NCBI RefSeq assembly: GCF_019823065.1
Contig: NZ_CP081966.1
Span: 4,991,501 to 5,055,500 of the forward strand
Source of the DNA: Pseudomonas mosselii
Lineage (GTDB): Bacteria; Pseudomonadota; Gammaproteobacteria; Pseudomonadales; Pseudomonadaceae
Direction of reading: 5' to 3'
DNA: 64,000 bases
The translations under genes were made by a program, and so were the position numbers. This document shows, piece after piece, positions 1 through 8,120 of this stretch. The notes beneath the pieces are model-generated. The model worked only from the letters and a program-made list of their open reading frames with translations. It ran no database searches and was not told the DNA's origin. Numbering within the stretch: the first letter of the stretch is position 1; each line of letters opens with the position of its first letter.

Positions 1-1320
1 GTTGACCAGCATGGCGAAGTTGAAACCGCCGCCGATATGGCCGATGCCGGCGGTGGCGCCGGTGGTGGCCGACAGCAGCTTGCCGAGTTTTTCGTTGTCG
101 CCGCTGCTGGCGGCACCGGCGATGCTGGCGATGTTCACCCCGTTGCCGCCGAAGTTGACGATGCCGGCGCCGAACTTCTCGTCGGCGAACAGCCACTGCA
201 CGCCGAGCTCCTGGGCGCTGCTGTCGGACACCTCGGCGATGATCGCCTCGACCACCACCTGCGCCCGGCGGATGTCCAGCTGCTCGACGATGCTGCGGAA
301 GGCAGCCAGCTCGCTGTCCGGGCCGACCATCACCACGGCGTTGGTGCCCTCCTCGTACTCCAGGCGGATCCCCGAATCGCTGGTCGCCGGCACCGGCGCT
401 GCGTCCTTGCCCTCGCCTTCGGCGGCTGGCACCGCGCCGGCCTGGCTCAGGCCGCGCAGCACCTTAACCACCTCGGCGGCGTTGGCGTGGCGCAGGTACA
501 TGACCTGGGTATTGCTGCTGCGCAGGTTGTCGCCGGGCCGGTCGAGCTGGGCCAGCAAGGCCCGCACACGCTCGCGGCTGTCGGCGCTGCCGCGTACCAG
601 CAAGGCATTGCTGCGCGGGTCGGCGACCACCTGGGCGGCATCGCTGCCCTGCTCGCGGGCCAGCAGGCGGGTCACCAGGCCTGCGGTATCGGCGGCGCTG
701 GCGTGCTTGAGCGGGATGACCTGCAACGGCTCGTCGCTGACCTGGTCGAGCTGGCGCAGCAGGCTGTCGATACGCTCCAGGTTGCTGCGCCAGTCGGTGA
801 CCACCAGCAGGTTGGCGGCCGGGTACGGGGTGATCACGCCGACCCGTGGGTCGATCAGTGGCTTGAGGATGCCGAGCATCTGCTCGCTGGCGGCGTTGCG
901 CACATTGAACACGCGGGTGGCCACGCCATCGCTGCCCTCGGATTTCTTGCCGGCGCTTTCCACCGGCACCGGCTCCAGGCGCGCGGCCTGGTCGGGAACG
1001 ATCTTCACGCTGCCATTGGGCAGGTCCACGGCGGCGAAACCCTGGGCCCGCAGTTGGGCCAGGAAGATATCGTAGATGGCGTCGGCGTCATGCCGATCGA
1101 CCGTGCGCACGGTGACCTTGCCCTGCACCCGCGGGTCGACGATGAAGGTGGTGCCGGTGATGCGCGACACGCTGTCGATGAACTCACTGAGCTCAGTGTC
1201 GACGAAATTGACCTCGTACAGCGGCGTGCCGTCGTCGGCGAACACTTCCGGTTCTTCGGCCCGGGCCAGGGACATGCCGAGCATCAGCAGCCCGGCCAGA
1301 CAGTACCTTGCGATCATCAT
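1..1320 (-). CDS. gspD: Type II secretion secretin GspD (partial, C-terminus off the window)
   Basis: Outer-membrane secretin that forms the exit pore of a type II secretion system. The reading frame on the minus strand is open from the ATG at 1320 to the window edge (about 440 residues seen). It begins with a signal peptide (MMIARYCLAGLLMLGMSLA, then RAEEPEVFADD). Periplasmic N-domains follow, with secretin phrases such as FIVDPRVQGKVTV, VFNVRNAASEQMLGILKPLI, VVTDWRSNLERI and VVEAIIAEVSD. The last visible part runs into the secretin domain (GVQWLF). The start ATG directly follows the TGA of gspC, so the two are translationally coupled. The gene belongs to the Xcp/Hxc-type cluster of Pseudomonas; which of the two is inference. 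Confidence 0.9.
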   Translation of the reverse strand, partial: MMIARYCLAGLLMLGMSLARAEEPEVFADDGTPLYEVNFVDTELSEFIDSVSRITGTTFIVDPRVQGKVTVRTVDRHDADAIYDIFLAQLRAQGFAAVDLPNGSVKIVPDQAARLEPVPVESAGKKSEGSDGVATRVFNVRNAASEQMLGILKPLIDPRVGVITPYPAANLLVVTDWRSNLERIDSLLRQLDQVSDEPLQVIPLKHASAADTAGLVTRLLAREQGSDAAQVVADPRSNALLVRGSADSRERVRALLAQLDRPGDNLRSSNTQVMYLRHANAAEVVKVLRGLSQAGAVPAAEGEGKDAAPVPATSDSGIRLEYEEGTNAVVMVGPDSELAAFRSIVEQLDIRRAQVVVEAIIAEVSDSSAQELGVQWLFADEKFGAGIVNFGGNGVNIASIAGAASSGDNEKLGKLLSATTGATAGIGHIGGGFNFAMLVN

Positions 1321-1740
1321 TCATCCTTGGCGCTTGAAGCCGGTCACGGCGGGGCGTGGCGGCCAGGGCAGGCGCTCGCGCCGCCCGTTGTTGTCGAAAA
1401 TCAGGCCATCGGCGTCGATGTCCTGCAGCACGATGCCCGGCGCCAGGCGCTGGCCACGGCCAAGGGTGCGCACCTGCTGGCCATGGCGCAGCACCACCAC
1501 GCTGGCTGACAGCGGCTGGGCCTTGAGCCCGCCCAGGTAGGCCAGGGGCAGGCGGGTGATGGGGATACTTCCGTCATCGACGGGAGCCTGCCAGTGCTCC
1601 ACCAGCAGGCCCGGCAGCGCGACGTCCGTCTGAACGGGCGCAGTGGCCGGCAGCGGCTGGCGGCTGAGCAGCAGCACGCATTGCGCCGCCAGCCAGCCGG
1701 CCAGGGTCAGCAAGGCGAAGGTGACCAGGCGCGAGGTCAC
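1321..1740 (-). CDS. gspC: Short GspC-like inner-membrane protein of the type II secretion system
   Basis: Probable GspC (XcpP/HxcP-type), which links the inner-membrane platform to the secretin. I start it at the GTG at 1740, which overlaps the TGA of the upstream gene (GTGA) and gives 139 residues; a longer frame upstream would only overlap that gene. Residues about 5-25 form one membrane helix (FALLTLAGWLAAQCVLLL). The rest is a homology-region-like domain with PLAYLGGLKAQPLSASVVVL and a VLQDIDADGLIFDNNG phrase typical of GspC. It ends about where the C-terminal PDZ or coiled-coil part of classical GspC (over 230 residues) would begin, so it is a short form. gspD follows without a gap. Confidence 0.75.
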   Translation of the reverse strand: MTSRLVTFALLTLAGWLAAQCVLLLSRQPLPATAPVQTDVALPGLLVEHWQAPVDDGSIPITRLPLAYLGGLKAQPLSASVVVLRHGQQVRTLGRGQRLAPGIVLQDIDADGLIFDNNGRRERLPWPPRPAVTGFKRQG

Positions 1741-3392
1741 GCCGCCACCTGGTGCGGGTGCCAGCCCGGATGGCCCTGGACGTAGCGCACCGCCGGCAAT
1801 TGCAGGGTGGCCAGCGCCCAGCCCGGCGTCTGCCGGGTCAGCCAGGCTTCCAGGGTCTGCCACAGCGGTACGCCGGCCTGGGCGTCGAAGTGCAGGCCGA
1901 AGGTGCGGCACAGGCCCTCCACCGGCTGCAGGCCGATGATGCGCTTGCCGTTGGGGCTGTAGCTCACCTGCCAGTCCTGGCTCTGCCAGCGCGGCAGGTC
2001 CTGGCTGTTGTCCAGCAGCAGCGGGTCGCCGAACAGTTGCTCAGCGGCGTTCTCCAACACCTGTTCGACCTGGCGCGCCGGGGCTTCGACCACTGGCGCG
2101 GGGTAGCCACCGGTGAGGCTGATCAGGTGTTCACGGGTGATCGGCTCACCTGCCCGCAGCGGGAAGTCGTAACGCAGACCGGGCAGCAGCACCGGCATGC
2201 TCGAATCGTCGGCTAATGCCTGGTGCAGCAGGCGGTCCCAGCTGCCGCCACGGGTATCGCGGCGCCACAACGCCTCGGGGGCGCGGGCCAGGGGCTGGTC
2301 GAGCCAGGCGGCGTGGCCGCTGCGCTGGCGTTGCAGTTCGCCGCGCAGCTGGCTGGCGCGGGCCTGGGCTTGCGGTCCGAGGCTGTGCTCGAAGGCCGGA
2401 AAAAAACGCGCCTCGAACTGCCACTGGCCACCGGCCTGGCGGCAACGCAGGCGAAACGCGCCACTGGCCCGACAGCCGGCGAACAGCACCGGCACCCGCC
2501 GGCCACTGGCCTGGCTCGCCATTACCGGCGCGGGCCACAGGTCCTGGCCGCGGGCGCACAGCAGCACATCCACTTCCGGCACCCGCTCGGCCAGCCACAG
2601 ACCGGGTCCGGTACCGACATCCGCCAGCGCCACCACCAGGTCGGCCTCGCGCCGGGCCTGCTGGAAGCTCGGTTGAAGGGACTGGTACCACTGTTTCAGG
2701 GAGGCTTTCTGGTCCTGGGCGTAAGGGTCGGTAACCCCCACAACCGCAATGCGCACACCTGCGCGCTGGAACACCTTGACGCCTTCAATGCCCAGCGCCT
2801 TGGCCTGGGTGTCGGCCAGTCCGGCGCCGAGGGTGATAGAAGAAGACTGGCGATAGAGCCCGGCGCTGCGCTGTGGCCACAGCACCCGCTCATCGCTGCT
2901 GACCCGCGCCTCGCTGCCCAGCAACTGGCTGCCCTGCACGCCGCTTTCGCCCTGAGTGAGGTAGGCCAGGCCACTGCCGTTCCAGCACTGGCCGTTCTCC
3001 AAGGTCAGGCAGTGCTCACTGCCAGCTTCGGCGCGCAATTGTTCGAGCAACGCTGCCAGCACCGCGTAACCACCCGTACGGGCTTGTCCGACCAGGCGGG
3101 CATCGAGCAATGGCGCCAGCTCCGGTTGCCCGGCACTGGCGTTGGGCCCGCTCATCCAGGGTGCACGACCCAGGTGGCTGACCGGTCCCAGGCGCGTGGC
3201 CGGCACCACGGCCTGGCCCGGCTGACGGGCATCGAGGGTGTCGGCCACATACAGCAGGTCCAGCGCCCGGTTGCTGCCGCCACGCGGCCCCGGCAGCGTG
3301 GAACAGGCACCGAGCAGCGGCGCCAGCGCACCGACGCCCAGCCACCCGATCACCTCGCGCCTGCCCATACTGCTTGCCATCGACTCCGCCAT
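1737..3392 (-). CDS. SoxB/5'-nucleotidase-like Tat lipoprotein, probably lacking metal ligands
   Basis: A 551-residue protein with a Tat-like signal (GRREVIGWLG) ending in a lipobox (LLGAC at about residues 26-30). The C-terminal half resembles the SoxB/5'-nucleotidase C-terminal domain (LPGLRYDFPLRAGEPIT, then SLTGGYPAPVVEAPARQVE). The N-terminal half keeps the shape of the calcineurin-like phosphoesterase domain but not its metal ligands: the usual DTH reads DTL (VADTLDAR), the usual GGDTWQGS reads NGQCWNGS, SHNG reads ADVG and GGHTHD reads CARGQD. The motif comparison is from memory. The start is uncertain (ATG at 3392, 3380 or 3368). It precedes gspC with a 4-base overlap and diverges from the PhoX-like gene. 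Automated labels such as thiosulfohydrolase SoxB would be misleading. Confidence 0.75.
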   Translation of the reverse strand: MAESMASSMGRREVIGWLGVGALAPLLGACSTLPGPRGGSNRALDLLYVADTLDARQPGQAVVPATRLGPVSHLGRAPWMSGPNASAGQPELAPLLDARLVGQARTGGYAVLAALLEQLRAEAGSEHCLTLENGQCWNGSGLAYLTQGESGVQGSQLLGSEARVSSDERVLWPQRSAGLYRQSSSITLGAGLADTQAKALGIEGVKVFQRAGVRIAVVGVTDPYAQDQKASLKQWYQSLQPSFQQARREADLVVALADVGTGPGLWLAERVPEVDVLLCARGQDLWPAPVMASQASGRRVPVLFAGCRASGAFRLRCRQAGGQWQFEARFFPAFEHSLGPQAQARASQLRGELQRQRSGHAAWLDQPLARAPEALWRRDTRGGSWDRLLHQALADDSSMPVLLPGLRYDFPLRAGEPITREHLISLTGGYPAPVVEAPARQVEQVLENAAEQLFGDPLLLDNSQDLPRWQSQDWQVSYSPNGKRIIGLQPVEGLCRTFGLHFDAQAGVPLWQTLEAWLTRQTPGWALATLQLPAVRYVQGHPGWHPHQVAA

Positions 3393-3430
3393 CCCTGTTC
3401 ACGTTGGGCCCCGGATATTGCGGCGTTGGC

Positions 3431-3448
3431 GTGACAGTTTGATGGCAG
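3431..3448 (-). promoter_or_regulatory. Candidate PhoB box between the SoxB-like gene and uxpB
   Basis: Read on the minus strand the sequence is CTGCCAT-CAAA-CTGTCAC. Against the Pho box consensus of two CTGTCAT heptamers separated by four AT-rich bases, each half matches 6 of 7. It lies about 40 bp upstream of the ATG at 3392 and about 150 bp upstream of uxpB on the other strand. Confidence 0.6.
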
Positions 3449-3598
3449 AAATCCGCTGTTAATTCCAAAACAGCCTGGACTAGGCCTTTAGTAATAGCAG
3501 CGCGTTTTAAACGCCCTTTAACATTTCTGCCAATCAATCGACATACTTGCCGTCTAGAGTCGCGGTCTCCTTCAACTCAGCCAAAAAAGGACACCCTG

Positions 3599-5644
3599 AT
3601 GAGTCGAGATACCGGCGATAACCTGGACCGGAACCTGAGCGGCAACCTGCCGATGGCCAGTGTCATGGACACCTACCTGAGCCGTCGCGCCGTGGTGCGC
3701 GGCAGCCTCGGCGCCGCCATCGCCATGATCGCCGGCACCGGCCTGACCGGTTGCTTCGACGGCGGCGGCGGCTCCGACAACGATGATCCGGCGCCCCAGC
3801 CGGAGAAACCGAAACTCAAGCTGGGCTTCAATTCCATTCCAGGCTCGCGCACCGATGCCTGCGTGGTCGCCGCCGGCTACAGCGCCTATGTGCTGGCGCC
3901 CTGGGGCACACCGCTGAACGCCACCGCCAACCCCTGGAAGGCCGATGGCAGCAACACCTCCACCGACCAGGCCAACGCCATGGGCATGCACCATGACGGC
4001 ATGCACTTCTTCCCCATCAACGGCAGCTCCAGCGATGGCCTGCTGGCGATCAACTTCGAGTACATCGACACCGCCGCCCTGCACCCGGCCGGCCCCACCA
4101 CCGTCGCCGGCAAGCGCCCGGTCGAGGAAGTGCGCAAGGAGATCAACGCCCACGGCGCAGGCGTGGTGCGCATCAGCAAGGTTGCCGGGCGCTGGCAGGT
4201 GGTCGATAACGACCCGCTCAACCGCCGCTTCACCACCGTCTCGCTGATGGACATCGCAGGCCCGATGCGCGGCACCGATCACGTCAAGACCAAGTTCTCC
4301 CCCACCGGCACCCAGTGCCGCGGCACCAACAACAACTGCGGCAACGGCTATACCCCGTGGGGCACCTACCTGACCTGCGAGGAGAACTGGCCCGGCATCT
4401 TCGTCAACAAGGGCACCCGCCCGGCCAACCAGGTGCGCATCGGCGTCTCCAGCAGCAGCGGCCAGTACAAGTGGGAAACCGCGGCCGGTGACGCCAGTGA
4501 AGTGGCCGGCGAGTTCGCCCGCTTCGACATCACCCCCACCGGCGCCAGCGCCACCGATGACTTCCGCAACGAAGCCAGCACCTACGGCTACATCGTCGAG
4601 ATCGACCCGTACACCAGCAACACCCTGGCGGTAAAACGCACCGCCCTGGGCCGCTTCCGCCACGAAGGCTGCTGCCCGGGCCTGCCGGTGGCCGGCAAGC
4701 CGCTGGTCTGGTACACCGGCGACGACTCCAACAACGAGTACCTGTACAAGTTCGTCTCCGACGCCCTGTGGGACCCGGCCGATGCCAACCCGGCCGACCG
4801 TCTGGCCACCGGCGCCAAGTACCTGGACAAGGGCAAGCTCTACGTGGCCCGCTTCGACGCCAACGGCACCGGCGCCTGGCTACTGCTCGACGTCGCCACC
4901 CCGACCACCGGTGGCAGCACCCTCGGCGCGTTGTTCACCGATTTGCCGGGCATCATCCTCAACACCCGTGGCGCTGCCGACGCCGTGGGCGCCACGCCCA
5001 TGGACCGTCCGGAGTGGACCGCCGTCAACCCGCTCAACGGCGACGTCTACCTGACCCTGACCAACAACAGCGCGCGCACCGCCGCCAAGGTCGACGCGGC
5101 CAACCCGCGCGGCCCGAACCGCCACGGCCACATCATCCGTTGGCACGACAGCGACGATCACAAGACCTTCACCTGGGACATCTTCGTGTTCGGCGCCAAT
5201 GCCGCCGGCGCCCCGGACATCAACCGCTCCGGCCTGACCGAACTGAACCAGTTCGCCAGCCCCGACGGCATGAGCTTCGATAGCCGCGGCGTGCTGTGGT
5301 TCGAGACCGACAACGGCGAGGCCACCCTGACCAGCTACACCAACGACCAGCTGCTGGCGGTGATCCCCACCGACCTGGTGGACGCCAACGGCAAGCAGAT
5401 CCCGATCAACGCCACCAACCAGGCGGCCCTGCGCCGCTTCTTCGTCGGGCCGAACGGTTGCGAGGTGACGGGCATCACCTTCACCCCGGACAACAAGACG
5501 ATGTTCGTCAACATCCAGCACCCGGACAACTGGCCGACCACCGACAAGGCCACCGACGTCACACCGACCGGCACCTCGGTGCGGCCACGGGCTTCGACGG
5601 TGGTGATCCAGCGTAATGATGGTGGGGAGATCGGTACCCTCTGA
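3599..5644 (+). CDS. uxpB: PhoX/DUF839-family phosphatase with Tat lipoprotein signal
   Basis: A 681-residue member of the PhoX (DUF839) family of calcium/iron-dependent alkaline phosphatases. The N-terminus holds a twin-arginine signal (LSRRAVVRGSLG, about residues 27-38), a hydrophobic stretch and a TGC lipobox-like cysteine followed by a Gly/Asp linker. Family phrases include WGTYLTCEENWPG, LGRFRHEGCCPGLP, VWYTGDDSNNEYLYKFVS and PDGMSFDSRGVLWFETDN. In P. putida a PhoX-type phosphatase encoded inside the xcp cluster and secreted by it has been described as UxpB; I use that name from memory. It is transcribed against the neighbouring secretion genes and so has its own promoter, which may be PhoB-controlled. 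Confidence 0.85.
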   Translation: MSRDTGDNLDRNLSGNLPMASVMDTYLSRRAVVRGSLGAAIAMIAGTGLTGCFDGGGGSDNDDPAPQPEKPKLKLGFNSIPGSRTDACVVAAGYSAYVLAPWGTPLNATANPWKADGSNTSTDQANAMGMHHDGMHFFPINGSSSDGLLAINFEYIDTAALHPAGPTTVAGKRPVEEVRKEINAHGAGVVRISKVAGRWQVVDNDPLNRRFTTVSLMDIAGPMRGTDHVKTKFSPTGTQCRGTNNNCGNGYTPWGTYLTCEENWPGIFVNKGTRPANQVRIGVSSSSGQYKWETAAGDASEVAGEFARFDITPTGASATDDFRNEASTYGYIVEIDPYTSNTLAVKRTALGRFRHEGCCPGLPVAGKPLVWYTGDDSNNEYLYKFVSDALWDPADANPADRLATGAKYLDKGKLYVARFDANGTGAWLLLDVATPTTGGSTLGALFTDLPGIILNTRGAADAVGATPMDRPEWTAVNPLNGDVYLTLTNNSARTAAKVDAANPRGPNRHGHIIRWHDSDDHKTFTWDIFVFGANAAGAPDINRSGLTELNQFASPDGMSFDSRGVLWFETDNGEATLTSYTNDQLLAVIPTDLVDANGKQIPINATNQAALRRFFVGPNGCEVTGITFTPDNKTMFVNIQHPDNWPTTDKATDVTPTGTSVRPRASTVVIQRNDGGEIGTL

Positions 5645-5663
5645 TCGATCGCCTTTCGACCCA

Positions 5664-5760
5664 ATCGCGGGGCAAGTCGCATCGGCGCACCGCCGCTCCC
5701 ACAAGGAATACGCAAGTCCTTGTGGGAGCGGCGGTGCGCCGATGCGACTTGCCCCGCGAT
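5664..5760. repeat. REP pair (long perfect inverted repeat) between convergent genes
   Basis: Two arms of about 43 bp (5664-5706 and 5718-5760) are perfect reverse complements around an 11-base loop. Both begin with ATCGCGGGGCAAG at their outer end, the P. putida REP core. The element fills the gap between the convergent uxpB and gspK genes and could act as a two-way transcription barrier. Confidence 0.85.
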
Positions 5761-5766
5761 CACGCT

Positions 5767-6732
5767 CTACCAGGCCCCTGCCTCCCTACCCCTGACCCGC
5801 ACCTGCTGCGCCGGCACCCGCGCATGCCATTGCACCACGCCCAGCGCCTCGATCTGGAACTGGCTGCGCAGCGTGCGCCCCTCTTCCTCGAACGACAGCT
5901 GCAGCACGAAATGGCCGCTGTTGAGCAACAACCCTTCGCTTAGCCGGGCGAAGGTCTCGTCATCCACCGCGCCCAGCGCCTGGCGCAATGCCGTGGCATC
6001 CACATAGCCCGCCGCCGGCCGGCCGCTGATGATGCGGCTGAGCATCGAACGGGAAAACTGCCCCTCGTACAGGGCCTCCAGCAACGGCAGGTGCTCCAGC
6101 CCCAGGGCGTTGGCATTGAGTCGCCAGCCACCGGTCGATGGCAGTGCGCAGAGCATTCGGTAGCGGCTTTGTCGGCCACTGTCCGGCTCCAACAGCAGGT
6201 TGAGCTCACTGGTGTCGAGCATTGGCTGGTTGGCCGCCAACCGGGGTGGCTGCTGGCGCAGGTACTGGGCACTCTCGGCCCCTTGCAAGCGGGCATCGCT
6301 GTCGGCATCCAGCCAGTCGGCCAGGGCATCGACCAGCCGCTCGGCGGCCATGTCGTCGCCGAGCAGGTGGCGTAGCTGGCGCTCGGCCCGTGGACCGTCC
6401 TCGCCCAGCAGGGCATTGACGTTGAAGCATGTGTGCTGGTCGATCACCCGCAGTTGCGCCTTGCCGGCACCGAAGTCATAGGCCAACGGCTGCCCACGCA
6501 GGGCCTGCCAGAACAGCGGGCTGGCCCGCCAAGCCGGATCGCGCAGGGCCTGGGAGGCATAGGCCAGCCCGGCCTGCTCCATGGCCCGTACCTGCACCCG
6601 CTGGTGCAACAGGCGCACCTCGTCCACCTGGCGCCGGCCATCTTCCACCAGCCAGGCCAGCCCCGCCGCGAGCATCGCCAGCACCACCAGCACCATCAGC
6701 AGTGCCGCGCCCTGTTGTCGCCTGCGCCCCAT
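5767..6732 (-). CDS. gspK: Type II secretion minor pseudopilin GspK
   Basis: A 321-residue GspK (XcpX/HxcX-type), the large minor pseudopilin that caps the pseudopilus. It starts with a class III prepilin leader, MGRRRQQG followed by AALLMVLVVLAMLAAGLAWLVEDG, without the Glu-5 of major pseudopilins, as is usual for GspK. The middle has the family's conserved calcium-site and alpha-domain phrases (DQHTCFNVNALLG, LADWLDADSDARLQGAE, ANQPMLDTSELNLLL). It is separated from gspC and gspD by uxpB and the SoxB-like gene, so the secretion cluster is split. It diverges from tatA with a 135-bp gap. Confidence 0.9.
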   Translation of the reverse strand: MGRRRQQGAALLMVLVVLAMLAAGLAWLVEDGRRQVDEVRLLHQRVQVRAMEQAGLAYASQALRDPAWRASPLFWQALRGQPLAYDFGAGKAQLRVIDQHTCFNVNALLGEDGPRAERQLRHLLGDDMAAERLVDALADWLDADSDARLQGAESAQYLRQQPPRLAANQPMLDTSELNLLLEPDSGRQSRYRMLCALPSTGGWRLNANALGLEHLPLLEALYEGQFSRSMLSRIISGRPAAGYVDATALRQALGAVDDETFARLSEGLLLNSGHFVLQLSFEEEGRTLRSQFQIEALGVVQWHARVPAQQVRVRGREAGAW

Positions 6733-6794
6733 CCCTGTCTTCCTGTCAGCGGTAAAAAGCGCCAGTCAACACGCCCGTTGTTTCAGCCAGATGG

Positions 6795-6812
6795 CAGTCA
6801 TGTGCCCGTCAT
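6795..6812 (+). promoter_or_regulatory. Candidate PhoB box upstream of tatA
   Basis: The + strand reads CAGTCAT-GTGC-CCGTCAT, two heptamers with 11-base spacing that each match CTGTCAT at 6 of 7 positions. It ends 55 bp before the tatA start and lies in the gspK-tatA divergent gap, so it could serve either gene. The spacer is less AT-rich than the consensus. Confidence 0.5.
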
Positions 6813-6867
6813 CTGCACAAGGCAGGATTGGCCTTCTTTTTCTTTGGCCTGACAGGAGTGGTCTTAC

Positions 6868-7086
6868 ATGGGTGGCATCGGAATCTGGCAATTGGTGATC
6901 GTGCTGTTGATCGTCTTCCTGCTGTTCGGCACCAAGCGTCTCAAGGGGCTGGGCAGTGATGTCGGTGAAGCGATCCAGGGCTTTCGCAAGTCCATGGGGG
7001 GTTCTGCCGACAATGGCGTCGAGCAGCAACCCCAGGTGCTGAACAATCAGCCGGTGCAGCAGGCGCAAACGGATCGTCAGGCCTGA
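6868..7086 (+). CDS. tatA: Sec-independent translocase subunit TatA
   Basis: A 72-residue single-span protein that polymerises to form the twin-arginine translocation pore. It begins [20 protein letters not shown], followed by the [17 protein letters not shown] hinge and amphipathic helix that define TatA. The tail is Gln-rich and polar. A GACAGGAG ribosome site lies just upstream. The stop overlaps the tatB start (TGATG). P. putida has, as I recall, another tat operon elsewhere; this one sits beside Tat-dependent proteins and type II secretion genes and may be a dedicated copy. Confidence 0.95.
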   Translation: MGGIGIWQLVIVLLIVFLLFGTKRLKGLGSDVGEAIQGFRKSMGGSADNGVEQQPQVLNNQPVQQAQTDRQA

Positions 7087-7373
7087 TGTTCGAGATCGGC
7101 TTCACCGAACTGCTGCTGGTCGGCATCGTCGCCTTGCTGGTGCTCGGCCCCGAGCGCCTGCCGGTGGCGGCGCGTACCCTCGGCCGTGGGCTGGGCCAGG
7201 CCCGTCGGGCGCTGAATGCGTTGAAGGCGCAGGTGGAGCGGGAGATCGACATGCCCGCCCTGGATGCCGCGCCGTTGCAGCGCCTGGAGCAGGAGATCCG
7301 CCAAGGCATCCAGCTCGACGCGACGCCGGCCAATGACCCGACCCCGGTCGTCCACACCAAGGAAAGCGCCTGA
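7086..7373 (+). CDS. tatB: Sec-independent translocase subunit TatB
   Basis: A 95-residue protein that, with TatC, forms the receptor for twin-arginine signal peptides. The start [20 protein letters not shown] and the following [20 protein letters not shown] amphipathic helix are typical of TatB. It is short for the family (E. coli TatB has 171 residues), lacking most of the C-terminal tail. It overlaps tatA and tatC by one base at each end (TGATG), so the three genes form one coupled operon. Confidence 0.93.
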   Translation: MFEIGFTELLLVGIVALLVLGPERLPVAARTLGRGLGQARRALNALKAQVEREIDMPALDAAPLQRLEQEIRQGIQLDATPANDPTPVVHTKESA

Positions 7374-8107
7374 TGTCCCTCGCCCTCGACCAGGCGGCGC
7401 GCATGCCGCTGACCGACCACCTGCGCGACCTGCGCAAGCGCCTGGTGCGCTGCCTGCTGGTGGTTGCGCTGGTGTTCTGCGGCTTGTTCCCTTTCGCCCA
7501 GACGCTGTACACGCAGATCTCCGAACCGCTGCGCCGCTACCTGCCCGAAGGCGCCAGCATGATCGCCACCAGCGTCACCTCGCCGTTCCTCACGCCGTTC
7601 AAGCTGACGGCGATGTGCGCGCTGTTCGTCGCCATGCCGCTGCTGCTGCACCAGGCCTGGGGCTTCATCGCCCCGGGGCTGTACCGCCGCGAACGGCGCA
7701 TCGCCCTGCCGTTGCTGGTGTCGAGCATCCTGCTGTTCTACGGCGGCATGGCGTTCGCGTTCTTCCTGGTGTTCCCGATGATGTTCGGCTTCTTCGCCAG
7801 CGTGACCCCGGACGGGGTGGCGATGATGACCGACATCGGCTTGTACCTGGACTTCATCCTGGCACTGTTTTTGGCGTTCGGCCTGGCCTTCGAGATCCCG
7901 GTGGCGACCTTCATCGTGGTCTGGGCGGGGCTGACCGACGTGGCCACGCTGCGGCGCAGCCGGCCCTATGTGATCGTCGGCTGCTTCGTGGTGGGGATGA
8001 TCCTGACGCCGCCGGATGTGTTTTCCCAGACCCTGCTGGCGGTGCCGATGTGGGTGCTGTTCGAGGTGGGGTTGCTGGCGTGTGGGTTGGTGCGCCGGGC
8101 GGGGTAG
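7373..8107 (+). CDS. tatC: Sec-independent translocase subunit TatC
   Basis: A 244-residue polytopic inner-membrane protein that recognises twin-arginine signals. It has the family's N-terminal MPLTDHLRDLRKRLVR helix start, six predicted membrane spans, the conserved phrase FVAMPLLLHQAWGFIAPGLYRRE and the FGLAFEIPV motif with its glutamate. It is the last gene of tatABC; a REP pair follows 13 bases after the stop. Confidence 0.95.
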   Translation: MSLALDQAARMPLTDHLRDLRKRLVRCLLVVALVFCGLFPFAQTLYTQISEPLRRYLPEGASMIATSVTSPFLTPFKLTAMCALFVAMPLLLHQAWGFIAPGLYRRERRIALPLLVSSILLFYGGMAFAFFLVFPMMFGFFASVTPDGVAMMTDIGLYLDFILALFLAFGLAFEIPVATFIVVWAGLTDVATLRRSRPYVIVGCFVVGMILTPPDVFSQTLLAVPMWVLFEVGLLACGLVRRAG

Positions 8108-8120
8108 ACCGATGGATTGT

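Noticed and set aside
5664..5760. Possible CRISPR-like repeats (several REP pairs across the window)
   Set aside because: The repeats are isolated inverted pairs with the P. putida REP core, not regularly spaced direct repeats, and no cas gene is present.
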